A stretch of 64,000 nucleotides of DNA from the NCBI RefSeq assembly GCF_004120195.1, contig NZ_SCHN01000018.1, positions 56,655 through 120,654 on the forward strand, written 5' to 3'. How positions within the stretch are numbered: the first letter of the stretch is position 1; every line of letters begins with the position of its first letter. Below, piece after piece: positions 9,189 through 20,401 of this stretch. The notes under the pieces were generated by a model, which was given only the letters and a program-made list of their open reading frames with translations, was not told the DNA's origin and did no database searches. Source of the stretch: Enterovibrio baiacu (GTDB lineage Bacteria > Pseudomonadota > Gammaproteobacteria > Enterobacterales > Vibrionaceae). The translations under genes were made by a program, and so were the position numbers.

Positions 9189-9710
9189 ATGAACCAAGAA
9201 GCGCTTAATGACATTTTTCAGCGCAACGTCTCACTCATGGAAGCGTGTGGTGTGACTTATGAGCAGTGGCAGCACGAACCTATTTTAGATTTTGATACCG
9301 ATCTTAGGGTCGGGGAGCAATTGGGCTGGACGGCAACGCCGACCAAGAGCTTGTTTCTGCGTTTTAAGTCTGGCGATTTTGCGTTGCTTCTAACGCACAA
9401 GAACGCCCGGTTAGACACCAAGCGTGTGAAGGCGCTGATGGGGCAACGTCCCTCTATCGCGTCTGATGATGAAATGATTGCGGCCATTGGTTGTGTACCG
9501 GGTGCAGTATGCCCATTTGGTTTACCTGAAGACATTCATGTGATTTTGGATGAAAGCCTGCTGTCTTTCGAGTCACTCATGTATACACCGGGGTTGCCTG
9601 AGTTCACCTTTGCATTCCCTGCGGCCCATTTAACGGCGTTATTGGATGCGCTGCCTAATCCGATTTTGCGTTTGCCTCTGCTGGAAAGCCTATCGCCCTC
9701 AAACAGTTAG
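9189..9710 (+). CDS. YbaK/ProX-type aminoacyl-tRNA deacylase domain protein
   Basis: 173-residue single-domain protein of the YbaK/prolyl-tRNA-editing superfamily, which hydrolyses mischarged aminoacyl-tRNAs in trans. Family features are KSLFLRFKSGDFALLLTH, LDTKRVKALMG, and GCVPGAVCPFGLP with the conserved GxxPGxxxPFG loop. Spaced 6 bases after argO, so probably in its operon. Which charged tRNA it edits cannot be read from sequence; the PFGLPED form resembles the ProXp/PrdX branch more than YbaK itself. The following 269 bases show no gene and no clear terminator. Confidence 0.8.
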   Translation: MNQEALNDIFQRNVSLMEACGVTYEQWQHEPILDFDTDLRVGEQLGWTATPTKSLFLRFKSGDFALLLTHKNARLDTKRVKALMGQRPSIASDDEMIAAIGCVPGAVCPFGLPEDIHVILDESLLSFESLMYTPGLPEFTFAFPAAHLTALLDALPNPILRLPLLESLSPSNS

Positions 9711-9979
9711 GCTTCTATCTTGATAGCTATTTCTCATGCCGCGTCCTTTAGGCGCGGTGCTGCTACCGATTCCTTCATCTCTTCCTATTCCCTGAACAAG
9801 ATAAATGACCTCTGCGCGGGGTAGGCTGTCCAATTTGTTGATATCTGCATGATTGTCTTTGCCATTGCTGGTGTGAAAGAGGCGAATGTGGGATTATTGC
9901 CGACTATTATTGAAGAATATTTCTGTATTAGCGCATCATTCGATAAACCATGTGCAGGTGACGTAGGGAGGTCAATCCA

Positions 9980-10252
9980 GTGCGAATGTTAACACTCAGC
10001 TTATTTGTGTTATTTGGTTGGCTTCAGTATCACCTGTGGTGGGGCAAGAACGGCATAACGGATTACCTCGAAGTAAGTGCGGTGTCTGAATTGGCCATTC
10101 AAGCGAATGACAAACTTCATCAGCGCAATCAACAGATGTATGCAGAAATCGCCGATCTCAAACGCGGGCAAGAAGCGATTGAAGAGCGTGCTCGCAATGA
10201 GCTGGGAATGATCAAACCGGGAGAAACCTTCTTCCGTATCGTCAACGATTAA
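9980..10252 (+). CDS. ftsB: Cell division protein FtsB
   Basis: 90-residue divisome protein that forms a complex with FtsL and FtsQ. One N-terminal membrane helix ([19 protein letters not shown]) is followed by a periplasmic coiled coil ([21 protein letters not shown]) and the conserved tail [19 protein letters not shown]. It starts with GTG at 9980 behind a strong SD, GGGAGG. First gene of the ftsB-ispD-ispF-truD-surE run. Confidence 0.95.
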   Translation: MRMLTLSLFVLFGWLQYHLWWGKNGITDYLEVSAVSELAIQANDKLHQRNQQMYAEIADLKRGQEAIEERARNELGMIKPGETFFRIVND

Positions 10253-10287
10253 CCCACGCCCGCCTTTACAAAAAAACGAAGAGAATC

Positions 10288-11022
10288 ATGAATACCCCGG
10301 CCAGTGATGAAAAAGCGCGTGCGTCACACACTCCCGTATCTGACGTGGTAGCGATTGTGCCCGCCGCAGGGGTAGGAAAGCGCATGCGTGCCGCTTGCCC
10401 GAAACAATACCTCACCATTAATGACAAAACCTTACTTGAGCACACGGTGCACTATTTGTTGGCGCACCCATCCATTTCTCAAGTGGTTGTTGCAATTGGT
10501 GCGGAAGACGAATATTTCCAAGACACGTCATTAGTGAATGATGAGCGTGTGATAGTGACAACTGGTGGCGCTGAACGCGCAGACTCAGTGCTCGCAGGGC
10601 TCAAAGCCACAAACGCAACATGGGTGATGGTGCACGACGCGGCAAGGCCGTGTGTTCGCCATGACGATATTGATGCGCTGATCCTTGCTGCTGCCGAACA
10701 CCAAGACGGTGCGCTGTTGGCGTGCCCTGTGCGCGATACCATGAAGCGTGGCAATAGCGAAAACGGTGTAGATAGCACGGTTTGCCGTGAACAGCTTTGG
10801 CACGCCTTAACGCCACAGATGTTTAAACGTGAGTCGCTGTTTACGGCATTAGAGTCGGCGCTTGCGCGCGCACTTGCAGTAACAGATGAAGCGTCTGCCA
10901 TTGAATTTGCGGGTGGCTCACCGAAATTAGTGGTGGGGCATGCGGATAACATTAAAGTCACTCAACCTGAAGATTTAGCATTAGCCGCGTTTTTCCTAAC
11001 ACAACGTGCCGCTCAGGGTTGA
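10288..11022 (+). CDS. ispD: 2-C-methyl-D-erythritol 4-phosphate cytidylyltransferase
   Basis: MEP-pathway enzyme making CDP-methylerythritol. 244 residues. The nucleotide-binding loop IVPAAGVGKRMRAACPKQYL lies near residue 25; VMVHDAARPCV is the second signature. A short N-terminal extension precedes the core compared with E. coli IspD (236). Followed after 17 bases by ispF, as in E. coli. Confidence 0.96.
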   Translation: MNTPASDEKARASHTPVSDVVAIVPAAGVGKRMRAACPKQYLTINDKTLLEHTVHYLLAHPSISQVVVAIGAEDEYFQDTSLVNDERVIVTTGGAERADSVLAGLKATNATWVMVHDAARPCVRHDDIDALILAAAEHQDGALLACPVRDTMKRGNSENGVDSTVCREQLWHALTPQMFKRESLFTALESALARALAVTDEASAIEFAGGSPKLVVGHADNIKVTQPEDLALAAFFLTQRAAQG

Positions 11023-11039
11023 GATAAAGAGGACAGTTT

Positions 11040-11525
11040 ATGATGCGTATTGGACACGGTTTTGACGTTCACAAGTTTGGCGGTGAAGGCCCAATCATTA
11101 TTGGCGGTGTCGCAGTGCCTTATGAACAAGGTTTGATTGCGCATTCTGATGGTGATGTCGCGCTACATGCAGTGTGTGATGCATTGTTAGGTGCCATTGC
11201 CGCGGGCGATATTGGTCGCCATTTCCCTGATACAGACGCAGAGTGGGAAGGGGCAGATAGCCGTTTTCTGCTTCGCGACGTTTACGCAAAAGTGAAAGTG
11301 AAAGGATACATTCTCGGCAACCTTGACGTGACCATCATGGCGCAAGCGCCAAAAATGGCACCGCACATTGATGCAATGTGTGCGGTGATCGCGCAAGACC
11401 TCGAAACGGACATCAGCAATATTAATGTGAAAGCGACTACCACGGAGCGCCTTGGCTTTACTGGCCGAAAAGAAGGCATTGCTTGTGAAGCGGTAGTTAT
11501 TATCCGCAAGGAATCCTATGACTGA
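11040..11525 (+). CDS. ispF: 2-C-methyl-D-erythritol 2,4-cyclodiphosphate synthase
   Basis: Next MEP-pathway enzyme but one after IspD. 161 residues with [13 protein letters not shown] (metal-binding Asp and His), the [19 protein letters not shown] segment and C-terminal [21 protein letters not shown]. Two consecutive ATG codons (11040, 11043) follow AGAGGAC; either may start. Its last codons overlap truD by 8 bases. Confidence 0.96.
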   Translation: MMRIGHGFDVHKFGGEGPIIIGGVAVPYEQGLIAHSDGDVALHAVCDALLGAIAAGDIGRHFPDTDAEWEGADSRFLLRDVYAKVKVKGYILGNLDVTIMAQAPKMAPHIDAMCAVIAQDLETDISNINVKATTTERLGFTGRKEGIACEAVVIIRKESYD

Positions 11526-12576
11526 TGTAATGCATTCGCTGGCTTACCAACACGGTAAACCGACAGCGACAGGCCGTTTAAAAGCCAAACCTGAACACTT
11601 TTTTGTCAGTGAAACCCTCGACTTCACCCCAGCAGGTCACGGTGAGCATTTCTTGGTTCGCATTCGTAAAATCGGTGAAAACACCAAGTACGTGGCCAAT
11701 GAATTGGCAAAAGCGTGTGGCGTGAAATCTCGCGATGTGAGCTGGGCGGGTCTTAAAGATCGCCACGCTGTTACCGAGCAATGGTTTAGCGTTCACTTGC
11801 CAGGGCAAGATGACCCTGACTTGACTGAATTTGTTGATACCCATGAAGGCGTCGATGCCATTCTTGAAACGACGCGTCACGACAAAAAATTGCGCCCAGG
11901 TGATTTGATCGGTAACCGCTTCTCGCTAGTGATCACAGATTTTACTGGTGATGCCGCGATAGACGCGCGTCTAAGCAACATTCGCGACAAAGGTGTACCA
12001 AACTATTTTGGCAGCCAGCGATTTGGCCGTAATGGCAACAATGTCGTTTCAGCCCGTGAGTGGGGACAAGATAAGTTCCGTGTCCGTGACAAAAGCAAGC
12101 GCAGCTTCTATTTGTCTGCTGCACGCTCATACATGTTTAACCAAGTGTTGTCGGCTCGTATAGAGCAAGGCATGACGCACACGCCAATGCGCGGCGATAT
12201 GCTGATTGATAACACTGAACATCTTAAATTGGTGCTAGACACCGATAAAGCGACTGAGCTGCTTGAAAAAGGCCACTGGTTAATTTCAGGCCCAATGACC
12301 GGTGACAACGCGTTGCCGACAGAAGCCGATGCGCGAAAATTTGAGCAAAACATCATTGATCAGGAACCTGATTTGCTAGCGGTTATTCGCAGCAATCGCA
12401 TGCGTCACGACCGCCGTGCACTGATGTTATTTCCACAAGATATGGAATGGACGTGTGAAAAAGACACGTTAACAGTCTCATTCTCATTGCCTGCAGGTAG
12501 CTTTGCTACAGCAGTCATGCGAGAAGTGATTGAGGAATCAATGGATGAAGAATTCGATGCACATTCTGATCAGTAA
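11518..12576 (+). CDS. truD: tRNA pseudouridine(13) synthase TruD
   Basis: Isomerises uridine 13 in tRNA-Glu. 352 residues; the catalytic segment [16 protein letters not shown] places the nucleophile at Asp81, and [17 protein letters not shown] is the second family signature, with the TRUD insertion domain between. It begins inside the end of ispF and its end overlaps surE, so ispF-truD-surE are coupled, as in other gammaproteobacteria. An internal ATG at codon 5 is an alternative start. Confidence 0.95.
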   Translation: MTDVMHSLAYQHGKPTATGRLKAKPEHFFVSETLDFTPAGHGEHFLVRIRKIGENTKYVANELAKACGVKSRDVSWAGLKDRHAVTEQWFSVHLPGQDDPDLTEFVDTHEGVDAILETTRHDKKLRPGDLIGNRFSLVITDFTGDAAIDARLSNIRDKGVPNYFGSQRFGRNGNNVVSAREWGQDKFRVRDKSKRSFYLSAARSYMFNQVLSARIEQGMTHTPMRGDMLIDNTEHLKLVLDTDKATELLEKGHWLISGPMTGDNALPTEADARKFEQNIIDQEPDLLAVIRSNRMRHDRRALMLFPQDMEWTCEKDTLTVSFSLPAGSFATAVMREVIEESMDEEFDAHSDQ

Positions 12577-13306
12577 TGACGATGGCGTATTTGCCGAAGG
12601 GATCAATGTACTGGCAGAGGTTCTGTCAGACATCGCAACGGTGACTGTGGTAGCGCCCGATCGCAACCGTTCTGGTGCGTCTAATTCACTGACGCTTGAA
12701 AACCCGCTTCGCATGCGCGAAGTGGGTGAGCGTCGCTACGCGGTACAAGGAACACCAACCGACAGCGTGCACATTGCGCTAAATGAGTTGGTGAAAGAAG
12801 ACGTCGACTTCGTGATCGCAGGCATAAACCATGGCGCAAACCTCGGTGATGACGTGCTTTATTCCGGCACTGTTGCGGCGGCGACGGAAGGCTTCTTCCT
12901 TGGTGCACCAGCGATTGCTGTTTCATTGTGTGGTTCTACGCACTTTGCTACAGCGGCTGAAGTGGTGAAGCAAGTGGTATTGGGTGACAAAACACAGCCC
13001 TTACCGCGCAACCGAATTTTGAACATTAACGTGCCTGATTGTGCGCTGAATGAACTACAAGGTTGGCAAGTCACTCGCCTAGGCGCAAGACACCGTGCTG
13101 AAGGTATGATCCGAGAAAAAGACCCAAGAGGTCAGGATATCTTATGGATTGGCCCTCCGGGCGCGACGCAAGATGCAGGCCCTGGTACTGATTTCTATGC
13201 CATTGAAAATAAATGTGTCTCTTTAACACCCCTACAAGTCGATTTAACAGCGCATGATACCTTGGATGCGTTGTCGCAATGGGTTAGCTCCACGACGAAT
13301 AATTAA
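12557..13306 (+). CDS. surE: 5'/3'-nucleotidase SurE
   Basis: Survival protein with nucleotidase and exopolyphosphatase activity. The start at 12557 gives [16 protein letters not shown], aligning with E. coli MRILLSNDDG; earlier in-frame codons would add residues read inside truD. Metal ligands are the NDD at the N-terminus, Ser/Asn in [11 protein letters not shown] and Asn in [24 protein letters not shown]. 249 residues. Overlaps truD by 20 bases and is followed by pcm after 11 bases. Confidence 0.95.
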   Translation: MHILISNDDGVFAEGINVLAEVLSDIATVTVVAPDRNRSGASNSLTLENPLRMREVGERRYAVQGTPTDSVHIALNELVKEDVDFVIAGINHGANLGDDVLYSGTVAAATEGFFLGAPAIAVSLCGSTHFATAAEVVKQVVLGDKTQPLPRNRILNINVPDCALNELQGWQVTRLGARHRAEGMIREKDPRGQDILWIGPPGATQDAGPGTDFYAIENKCVSLTPLQVDLTAHDTLDALSQWVSSTTNN

Positions 13307-13317
13307 GGATATTATTA

Positions 13318-13938
13318 GTGAATTATTCGCATTCACTTATTCAACTATTGCAACAACAAGGGATCACTGACGCAAACGTGCTCGATGCTATCAGCCGTCT
13401 ACCTCGTCATGTGTTTGTCTCTGAAGCAATGGCGCATCAAGCCTACGACAACAATGCCTTACCAATAGGTTTCGGCCAGACTATCTCTCAGCCCTACATC
13501 GTGGCGAAGATGACAGCGTTATTGAACCTGACACACAGTAGTCGTGTTCTCGAAGTCGGAACAGGATCGGGCTTTCAGACATGTGTGCTAGCGCAACTGG
13601 TTGAGCATGTTTATTCTGTGGAGCGAATTAAGCAGCTACAAATGGTTGCTAAACGCCGTTTTAAACAGTTTGAGCTCTATAATATTTCCACCAAGCACGG
13701 TGATGGCTGGCAGGGATGGGCAAGCAAAGGTCCTTTTGATGCAATCATTGTGACAGCGGCTGCAGCAAGCATGCCTAAAGCGCTGTGTGAGCAACTTGCC
13801 GACGGTGGGACATTGATCGTACCTGTTGGTGAAACAGAACAAGTTTTGTACAAAGTAATGCGTAATGGCGATGAGTTTGAAACAACAGCAATCGAAGCTG
13901 TGCGTTTCGTCCCACTTGTCGCTGGTGATTTGGCTTAG
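13318..13938 (+). CDS. pcm: Protein-L-isoaspartate O-methyltransferase
   Basis: Repairs isoaspartyl residues in aged proteins using S-adenosylmethionine. 206 residues starting at GTG with AAGGA upstream. [19 protein letters not shown] and [18 protein letters not shown] (SAM-binding motif I) are diagnostic; [10 protein letters not shown] is motif II. Part of the surE-pcm-nlpD-rpoS stationary-phase survival cluster. Confidence 0.96.
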   Translation: MNYSHSLIQLLQQQGITDANVLDAISRLPRHVFVSEAMAHQAYDNNALPIGFGQTISQPYIVAKMTALLNLTHSSRVLEVGTGSGFQTCVLAQLVEHVYSVERIKQLQMVAKRRFKQFELYNISTKHGDGWQGWASKGPFDAIIVTAAAASMPKALCEQLADGGTLIVPVGETEQVLYKVMRNGDEFETTAIEAVRFVPLVAGDLA

Positions 13939-13948
13939 GTATCGTCAA

Positions 13949-14872
13949 GTGGTTGGGGTTTCAATTCAGTTGAAAGTTCTAGTTTTTCTTTCATTGTTGG
14001 TATTTCTCACCGCTTGCACAGTCTCAAGTCCGGCACCTGTTTCAAGTGTCGGACCGGACTATGGTGAAATTGAGCGCGGAAGCTACAGAGGCAGCTATTA
14101 CGAGGTCCAGAAAGGCGACACCCTGTACTATATTGCATACGTTACGGACAGGGACGTTAAAGAAATTATCAATGCAAACAACCTCAAACAACCGTACACC
14201 ATCTTCCCCGGCCAGAAGCTAAACTTGTGGAAGCAAAAGTACGTCCCGCCTACGTATGGCAAGAAATCCCAAGTCCCTGTTGTACCGATAGTACCTGTTG
14301 CACCGCCTCCCACACCCGTAACAGCATCATCGTCTAAATCAGCAGAAAAGAATCAAAAAACTGCTCCGCAAATTAAGTCTGGAACTGGTTCTCAAAACAA
14401 TAAATCGGTTGAACAGCAAAAAGCGAAGGAGTACAGTCAACCTGTAACAAAAAATAAACCATCTGTTGAAAAAACTGCTAACAAGCCTAAAGCGCAACAA
14501 GCGGTGTCATGGCAATGGCCTGCTCGCGGACGAGTCATCTCTGGATTTTCTAGTTCTGAATTAGGGAATAAAGGTATCGATATCGCCGGTAAGCGAGGTC
14601 AGAGCATTCATGCATCAGGTGATGGAAAAGTTGTGTATGCGGGCAACGCGTTACGTGGATACGGCAATTTAATCATCATTAAGCACAATGATGATTACCT
14701 AAGCGCTTATGCACACAATGACCGCATTTTTGTTTCGGAACGACAGAGCGTCAAGAAGGGGCAAAAAATAGCTTCGATGGGTAGCTCTGGTACGAACAGT
14801 GTCCGGTTGCACTTTGAGATACGTTATAAGGGAAAATCGGTTAATCCGTTGAGGTACTTGCCCAAACGGTAG
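13949..14872 (+). CDS. nlpD: Septal amidase activator NlpD (LysM/degenerate LytM lipoprotein)
   Basis: Outer-membrane lipoprotein that activates the amidase AmiC at the septum. Starting at GTG 13949 the protein has 307 residues with a short signal and lipobox LTAC (Cys23). LysM spans about residues 50-93 (YYEVQKGDTLYYIAY), followed by a low-complexity Pro/Thr/Lys linker and a LytM (M23) domain from WQWPARGRVISGF on. The LytM site is degenerate: NKGIDIA replaces HxGxD and RLHFEIR replaces HLHFE, as expected for an activator rather than an enzyme. A TTG at 13970 is another possible start. The rpoS promoter probably lies inside this gene. Confidence 0.9.
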   Translation: MVGVSIQLKVLVFLSLLVFLTACTVSSPAPVSSVGPDYGEIERGSYRGSYYEVQKGDTLYYIAYVTDRDVKEIINANNLKQPYTIFPGQKLNLWKQKYVPPTYGKKSQVPVVPIVPVAPPPTPVTASSSKSAEKNQKTAPQIKSGTGSQNNKSVEQQKAKEYSQPVTKNKPSVEKTANKPKAQQAVSWQWPARGRVISGFSSSELGNKGIDIAGKRGQSIHASGDGKVVYAGNALRGYGNLIIIKHNDDYLSAYAHNDRIFVSERQSVKKGQKIASMGSSGTNSVRLHFEIRYKGKSVNPLRYLPKR

Positions 14873-14926
14873 ACCGTGACAGTTTTGCTGTACTGTCTTG
14901 CTTGCTACGCCAAATTGGGAGGCGCT

Positions 14927-15904
14927 ATGAGTCAGAATAATACTGCAAAGAAAGTCGAGGACTTGGTAGTCGACGAAGCTGAAATGGAACAAATTGAGAC
15001 TGACGCTGAGGTTGAAACAACCGAAGAAGCTGAAGAATCCGTATCCTTCGCGGCATCATCCAAAGCTTTGGATGCAACGCAACTCTACCTTAGCGAAATT
15101 GGTTATTCTCCTCTGCTTACTGCGGAAGAAGAAGTCCTATATGCACGACGCGCATTGCGTGGTGATGAAGCTGCGCGCAAACGCATGATCGAAAGTAACT
15201 TGCGTTTGGTGGTTAAGATCTCTCGCCGTTATTCAAACCGTGGTCTTGCTCTGCTTGATCTGGTTGAAGAAGGTAACTTGGGTCTTATCCGTGCGGTTGA
15301 AAAGTTTGACCCAGAACGTGGGTTCCGTTTTTCAACGTATGCAACGTGGTGGATCCGTCAAACAATCGAACGTGCCATCATGAATCAGACGCGCACCATT
15401 CGTCTGCCTATTCATGTCGTGAAAGAGCTGAACGTTTACTTGCGTACCGCACGTGAGCTCGCTCAGAAGCTTGATCACGAACCCACTGCAGAAGACATCG
15501 CATTTCAACTGGATAAGCCAGTAGAAGATGTGAACCGTATGCTTCGTCTTAACGAACGTATTAGTTCGGTCGATAACCCTATCGGCGGTGACTCTGAAAA
15601 AGCACTTCTTGATATCATCCCTGATGAGAAAGAAGGTGGCCCAGAGAGCACAACACAAGACGATGACATGAAAAAGTCTATCGTGCATTGGTTACAAGAA
15701 CTAAACCCGAAACAACGTGAAGTACTAGCGCGCCGCTTTGGCCTATTGGGTCATGAGGCATCAACGTTAGAAGACGTAGGTCGTGAGATTGGTTTGACAC
15801 GTGAACGCGTTCGTCAAATCCAGGTTGAGGGTCTCAGGCGTCTTCGTGACATGCTTACGCACCAAGGTTTGAACATCGAATCGTTGTTCAACACTGAGCA
15901 CTAA
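14927..15904 (+). CDS. rpoS: RNA polymerase sigma factor RpoS
   Basis: Stationary-phase/general stress sigma factor, 325 residues from the ATG at 14927 behind GGGAGG. Region 1.2 begins [21 protein letters not shown]; region 2 has [29 protein letters not shown] and the -10 recognition helix [17 protein letters not shown]; region 4 ends with [19 protein letters not shown]. The N-terminal 50 residues are strongly acidic. Gene order nlpD-rpoS-mutS is kept, without the variable insert seen between rpoS and mutS in enterics. Confidence 0.96.
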   Translation: MSQNNTAKKVEDLVVDEAEMEQIETDAEVETTEEAEESVSFAASSKALDATQLYLSEIGYSPLLTAEEEVLYARRALRGDEAARKRMIESNLRLVVKISRRYSNRGLALLDLVEEGNLGLIRAVEKFDPERGFRFSTYATWWIRQTIERAIMNQTRTIRLPIHVVKELNVYLRTARELAQKLDHEPTAEDIAFQLDKPVEDVNRMLRLNERISSVDNPIGGDSEKALLDIIPDEKEGGPESTTQDDDMKKSIVHWLQELNPKQREVLARRFGLLGHEASTLEDVGREIGLTRERVRQIQVEGLRRLRDMLTHQGLNIESLFNTEH

Positions 15905-15930
15905 GCTGTACGGACTTTATGCTAAAGAGG

Positions 15931-15982
15931 TTGCGAACACTGCGCCAAAACACAGTTTGAAGCACTCTTTACGTGTTCGCAA
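15931..15982 (+). repeat. Long-range inverted repeat in rpoS 3' region
   Basis: TTGCGAACAC (15931-15940) is the exact reverse complement of GTGTTCGCAA (15973-15982), 32 bases apart, directly before the terminator. In RNA this would make a 10-bp stem capping the 3' end of the rpoS message. Confidence 0.6.
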
Positions 15983-16011
15983 AAAAAGCCCCATTGTCTG
16001 GGGCTTTTTTT
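15981..16011. terminator. Bidirectional terminator between rpoS and mutS
   Basis: AAAAAAAGCCCC, loop ATTGTCT, GGGGCTTTTTTT. The A and T runs on the two sides let it serve both convergent genes. Confidence 0.92.
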
Positions 16012-16031
16012 GTCTGCGTGTTTGTGGTTTT

Positions 16032-18599
16032 TTATCCGCTAATGGCTTTGAGCATGTAAAGCGCATCGAGCGCCTGACGCGGGGTTAGGTTATCTGGCTC
16101 AATGTCAGCAAATGCCTTTTCCATCTCGCTCAACTCTGGCAGCAATGAAAGCTGTGCCGCAGGTACATTGCTCTGCTCACCGGTGACGACTTCATGTCCA
16201 CTTGCTTCAAGTTGACGCAGCTTGGTTTTCGCTCGCTGAATGACGGTTTTCGGCACACCAGCCAAACTCGCGACGGCAAGACCATAAGACTTGCTCGCTG
16301 CACCTTCTTGAACCGCATGCATAAAGGCAATCTCATCGCCGTGCTCAACGGCATCTAGGTGAACGTTGACCAAGCCATCTACCTGACCAGACAGCTCTGT
16401 GAGTTCAAAGTAATGGGTGGCAAATAAGGTCATGGCTTTGAGTTTCTCAGCCAACCATTCTGCGCTTGCCCAAGCCAGAGAAAGGCCGTCATAGGTACTG
16501 GTGCCTCGTCCAATTTCATCCATCAATACCAAGCTGTTCTCTGTGGCGTTGTGAAGAATGTTGGCTGTCTCTGTCATTTCGACCATGAAGGTTGAGCGAC
16601 CAGAAGCCAGATCGTCCGAGGCGCCAATACGCGTGAAGATACGATCCACTGGCCCCATAGTGACGGACTCTGCAGGCACATAAGAACCAATATGCGCCAA
16701 CAGTGTTATCAGTGCTGTTTGGCGCATGTATGTCGATTTACCGCCCATGTTAGGGCCAGTAATGATCAGCATACGACGACGCGGATGTAACACCGTTGGG
16801 TTGGCAATGAAGGGGGCATCCAGCACTTGCTCAACCACAGGGTGGCGACCGCCAGCTATGTCGATTCCACGCGTTTCTGTCAGGGTTGGACGGCAGTAGT
16901 TCAGTGTCTCCGCACGTTCTGCGAGGTTAGCAAGCACGTCCAGCGACGAGAGCGCATCAGCGGCACACTGCAACGTTTCTAAATGTGGAAGCAATTGGTC
17001 GAACAGTTCTTCCCACAATTTTTTCTCAAGCGCGAGCGCTTTCGATTTAGAGTTGAGGACTTTGTCTTCATGCTCTTTCAGTTCCGGGATGATATAGCGT
17101 TCAGCATTTTTCAACGTCTGGCGGCGCACATAGTACGGCGGCACAAGGTGGCTTTGTCCACGGCTGACTTGAATGAAGAAGCCATGCACCTGATTGAAGC
17201 CAACTTTTAGGGTGTCGATGTCGTGACGCTCACGCTCACGCTTCTCAAGTTCGTCCAGATAGCGCGTCGCACCATCTGCAAGCTCTCGCCATTCATCCAA
17301 CTCAGCGTTATATCCAGGGGCGATAACGCCACCGTCTCGAATCACAACCGGCGGCGCTTCTACAACCGCGCGCTCAAGCAAAGCAGTGAGTTCAGGCATC
17401 GGCGTGGCGGCTTTCTTTAGCGGCATGATCGCGTTGTCAGTCAGCTCTTCTAGCAGCGTTTCAATGTCTGGCAATTGCTGCAATGCACCGCGTAGTCTTG
17501 CCATATCGCGAGGGCGTGCAGAGCGAAGCGCTAGACGCGCCAAAATACGTTCCATGTCTCCCACAGGGCGAAGGGCGCCTGCGAGTTCAACATAGAGCCC
17601 CGATTCTTTAAGAGCTGTGATGGCATCGAGTCGGTCATTCACCATCTCGAAGTTTCGGATGGGTTGATGTAACCAGCGTTTAAGCAGGCGGCTACCCATG
17701 GCTGTGGTGGTCTTATCAAGGACCGATGCCAAGGTGTTTTCCAAGCCACCCGAAAGGTTTTGGGTCAGTTCTAGATTGCGTCGCGTCGCGGCATCTAAGA
17801 TCACCGATTGATCTTTGTTTTCTTTCACCAAAGAGCGAATGTGCGGCAGGGCAGTGCGCTGGGTGTCTTTGATGTATTGCATCAAACAGCCCGCTGCCGC
17901 TAAACCTAAACCACAATCTTCAACACCAAAACCTACTAAGTCTCGGGTTCCAAATTGCTGATTGAGCTGTTGCTTTGCTGTGTCGAGATCGAACTCCCAA
18001 ATTGGGCGACGACGGCTACCTTTGCTCATCTCAGTCAGTGTGTGGTACGTAAAATCTTCTGGGTAGAGAAGCTCTGCGGGGCGAGTACGTTGCAGTTCCG
18101 CTGCCATTTCTTCTTCGGTGGCAGGCTCGCTTAACAGAAAGCGGCCGGAGGTGATATCGAGTGTGGCATAACCAAAACGATCCCCACGAGCAAAAATCGC
18201 AGCCAGCAAATTATCGACGCGTTCATTCAACAAGGCTTCATCAGACACAGTGCCAGGTGTGATGATACGAACCACGGCACGTTCAACAGGCCCTTTACTG
18301 GTAGCTGGATCACCGATTTGTTCACAAATCGCTGCGGATTCTCCAAGCTGAACCAGACGCGCAAGGTACCCTTCGACAGAATGGTAAGGTACGCCAGCCA
18401 TCGGAATAGGTTCGCCTGCAGATGCGCCACGCTTTGTGAGTGAGATATCGAGGAGTTGCGATGCGCGTTTCGCGTCGTCATAGAAAAGCTCATAGAAATC
18501 ACCCATCCGATAGAAGAGGAGCTCTTCGGGATGTTGCGCTTTTAGTTTTAGGTATTGCTGCATCATCGGTGTGTGATTTGCTGTTGCTTGTTCTGTCAC
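16032..18599 (-). CDS. mutS: DNA mismatch repair protein MutS
   Basis: Recognises base mismatches and recruits MutL. 855 residues, the length of E. coli MutS (853). The mismatch-wedge motif GDFYELF lies near residue 35; the ATPase has Walker [19 protein letters not shown], Walker [17 protein letters not shown] and the following ATHYFEL. The C-terminus ([17 protein letters not shown]) is the tetramerisation helix. Convergent with rpoS. Confidence 0.97.
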   Translation of the reverse strand: MTEQATANHTPMMQQYLKLKAQHPEELLFYRMGDFYELFYDDAKRASQLLDISLTKRGASAGEPIPMAGVPYHSVEGYLARLVQLGESAAICEQIGDPATSKGPVERAVVRIITPGTVSDEALLNERVDNLLAAIFARGDRFGYATLDITSGRFLLSEPATEEEMAAELQRTRPAELLYPEDFTYHTLTEMSKGSRRRPIWEFDLDTAKQQLNQQFGTRDLVGFGVEDCGLGLAAAGCLMQYIKDTQRTALPHIRSLVKENKDQSVILDAATRRNLELTQNLSGGLENTLASVLDKTTTAMGSRLLKRWLHQPIRNFEMVNDRLDAITALKESGLYVELAGALRPVGDMERILARLALRSARPRDMARLRGALQQLPDIETLLEELTDNAIMPLKKAATPMPELTALLERAVVEAPPVVIRDGGVIAPGYNAELDEWRELADGATRYLDELEKRERERHDIDTLKVGFNQVHGFFIQVSRGQSHLVPPYYVRRQTLKNAERYIIPELKEHEDKVLNSKSKALALEKKLWEELFDQLLPHLETLQCAADALSSLDVLANLAERAETLNYCRPTLTETRGIDIAGGRHPVVEQVLDAPFIANPTVLHPRRRMLIITGPNMGGKSTYMRQTALITLLAHIGSYVPAESVTMGPVDRIFTRIGASDDLASGRSTFMVEMTETANILHNATENSLVLMDEIGRGTSTYDGLSLAWASAEWLAEKLKAMTLFATHYFELTELSGQVDGLVNVHLDAVEHGDEIAFMHAVQEGAASKSYGLAVASLAGVPKTVIQRAKTKLRQLEASGHEVVTGEQSNVPAAQLSLLPELSEMEKAFADIEPDNLTPRQALDALYMLKAISG

Positions 18600-18716
18600 G
18601 GTTTGGCCTGCAAAATTACAAAGGATAGAGATTAGGCAATAAGGATACGTGAATCGCTGCGAAGCGGTAAAGTATACTTATTGCGATGGCGAGCAAATGA
18701 GCCAATAGAGGGAACG

Positions 18717-19205
18717 ATGGAGCAACTAATTAAACTGGCGACGCAAGTAGGTGAGCGGCTGAAAGCATCCGGCGAGACGGTGACCACGGCGGAATCTTGC
18801 ACGGGCGGCGGTATCTCTTATTTCCTGACTGAAGTGGCGGGAAGTTCAGCGTGGTTCGAGCGTGCATTTGTCACTTACAGCAATGAAGCTAAACATGAAC
18901 TGGTTGGCGTAAAGCAAGAAACCTTAGAGGCACACGGCGCGGTGAGTGAAGAAGTCGTCGCGGAAATGGCGGCAGGGGCATTGAAAGCGGCAAATGCTGA
19001 TTATGCCTTAGCAGTCAGTGGTATCGCGGGCCCCACAGGTGGAAGTGACGATAAGCCAGTTGGCTTAGTCTGTTTTGGCTGGGCGACAAAATTAGGGGTT
19101 GTTACTGAAACATGTCTTTTTGACGGAGACAGACATGTTATTCGTTTCAATACCATCGCCCATAGCTTATGTCGTTTACAGTCTTATTTAGAAAGCCAAA
19201 AATAA
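18717..19205 (+). CDS. pncC: Nicotinamide-nucleotide amidohydrolase PncC (CinA C-terminal domain)
   Basis: Deamidates NMN to nicotinic acid mononucleotide, salvaging the by-product of DNA ligase. 162 residues from the ATG at 18717 with AGAGGGA upstream. TTAESCTGGGISYFLT (catalytic Ser) and AVSGIAGPTGGSDDKPVG are the family signatures. It is the stand-alone form without the CinA N-terminal domain. Located before recA, as in E. coli (ygaD). Confidence 0.93.
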   Translation: MEQLIKLATQVGERLKASGETVTTAESCTGGGISYFLTEVAGSSAWFERAFVTYSNEAKHELVGVKQETLEAHGAVSEEVVAEMAAGALKAANADYALAVSGIAGPTGGSDDKPVGLVCFGWATKLGVVTETCLFDGDRHVIRFNTIAHSLCRLQSYLESQK

Positions 19206-19245
19206 GAGCGGCGACACGAAAGGAAAGAAAAAGTTTGTACAGGGC

Positions 19246-19273
19246 TAGACACTGTATAAATGGACAGTATACT
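19246..19273 (+). promoter_or_regulatory. recA promoter with LexA box forming its spacer
   Basis: -35 TAGACA (19246-19251) and -10 TATACT (19268-19273) are separated by 16 bases that are exactly a LexA box, CTGT-N8-ACAG (19252-19267). The E. coli recA promoter is built the same way. LexA would occlude both hexamers until SOS induction. Confidence 0.92.
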
Positions 19274-19329
19274 TAGCAGCAATTGATGAACAGTTATCTG
19301 AACGAATATTGCTTCCGTTGGAGAATCAA

Positions 19330-20379
19330 ATGGACGACAACAAACAGAAGGCGCTTGCCGCGGCCCTAGGCCAAATTGAAAAACAATTCGGTAAAGGATC
19401 GATCATGCGTCTAGGCGATGATCGCACCATGGACATTGAAACCGTCTCTACAGGTTCTCTGTCATTGGATATCGCGTTGGGAGCGGGTGGCTTGCCATTC
19501 GGTCGTATTGTTGAAATCTATGGCCCTGAGTCTTCAGGTAAAACAACCCTGACACTTCAAGTGGTGGCGGAAGCACAAAAAGCAGGTAAAACCTGTGCGT
19601 TTATCGATGCGGAGCACGCGCTAGACCCTGTCTATGCTCGCAAGCTAGGTGTTGATATCGATAACCTTCTCGTTTCTCAGCCTGACACCGGTGAGCAAGC
19701 CCTTGAAATCGCAGACGCACTGACGCGTTCAGGTGCTGTTGACGTTATCATCATTGACTCCGTAGCGGCGTTAACGCCAAAAGCGGAAATCGAAGGTGAA
19801 ATGGGTGACTCTCACATGGGTCTGCAAGCACGTATGCTTTCTCAAGCAATGCGTAAGCTGACTGCAAACATCAAAAACAGCAACACACTAATGATCTTCA
19901 TTAACCAAATTCGTATGAAGATTGGTGTGATGTTCGGTAACCCTGAAACCACCACCGGTGGTAACGCGCTGAAATTCTACGCGTCAGTCCGTCTTGATAT
20001 TCGTCGTATCGGCTCAATCAAAGAAGGCGATGAAATCGTAGGTAACGACACGCGTGTTAAAGTGGTGAAGAACAAGATTGCTGCACCATTTAAGCAAGCA
20101 GAATTCCAAATCATGTATGGCGAAGGTATCAACCTTTACGGCGAGCTGATTGACTTGGGCGTGAAGCACAAGTTGGTTGAGAAAGCGGGTGCATGGTACA
20201 GCTACAACGGCGACAAGATTGGTCAGGGTAAAGCGAACTCTTGTAAGTTCCTTAAAGAAAACCCACATCTCGCCAAAGAGCTTGATAAGACACTACGCGA
20301 CATGTTGCTACAAAACGCAACCTTGAGCGAAGAAGACGCGAAAGACGATGAAGAGCTGCCAGAAGGCGAAGCGTTCTGA
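19330..20379 (+). CDS. recA: Recombinase RecA
   Basis: Strand-exchange protein and LexA co-protease. 349 residues from the ATG at 19330, preceded by GTTGGAGA. Walker [14 protein letters not shown] near residue 67, Walker [20 protein letters not shown], loop L2 [23 protein letters not shown] (partly quoted) and an acidic C-terminal tail. Followed closely by recX. Confidence 0.98.
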   Translation: MDDNKQKALAAALGQIEKQFGKGSIMRLGDDRTMDIETVSTGSLSLDIALGAGGLPFGRIVEIYGPESSGKTTLTLQVVAEAQKAGKTCAFIDAEHALDPVYARKLGVDIDNLLVSQPDTGEQALEIADALTRSGAVDVIIIDSVAALTPKAEIEGEMGDSHMGLQARMLSQAMRKLTANIKNSNTLMIFINQIRMKIGVMFGNPETTTGGNALKFYASVRLDIRRIGSIKEGDEIVGNDTRVKVVKNKIAAPFKQAEFQIMYGEGINLYGELIDLGVKHKLVEKAGAWYSYNGDKIGQGKANSCKFLKENPHLAKELDKTLRDMLLQNATLSEEDAKDDEELPEGEAF

Positions 20380-20401
20380 GTCTAACAGCACGAGAAAAAG
20401 C

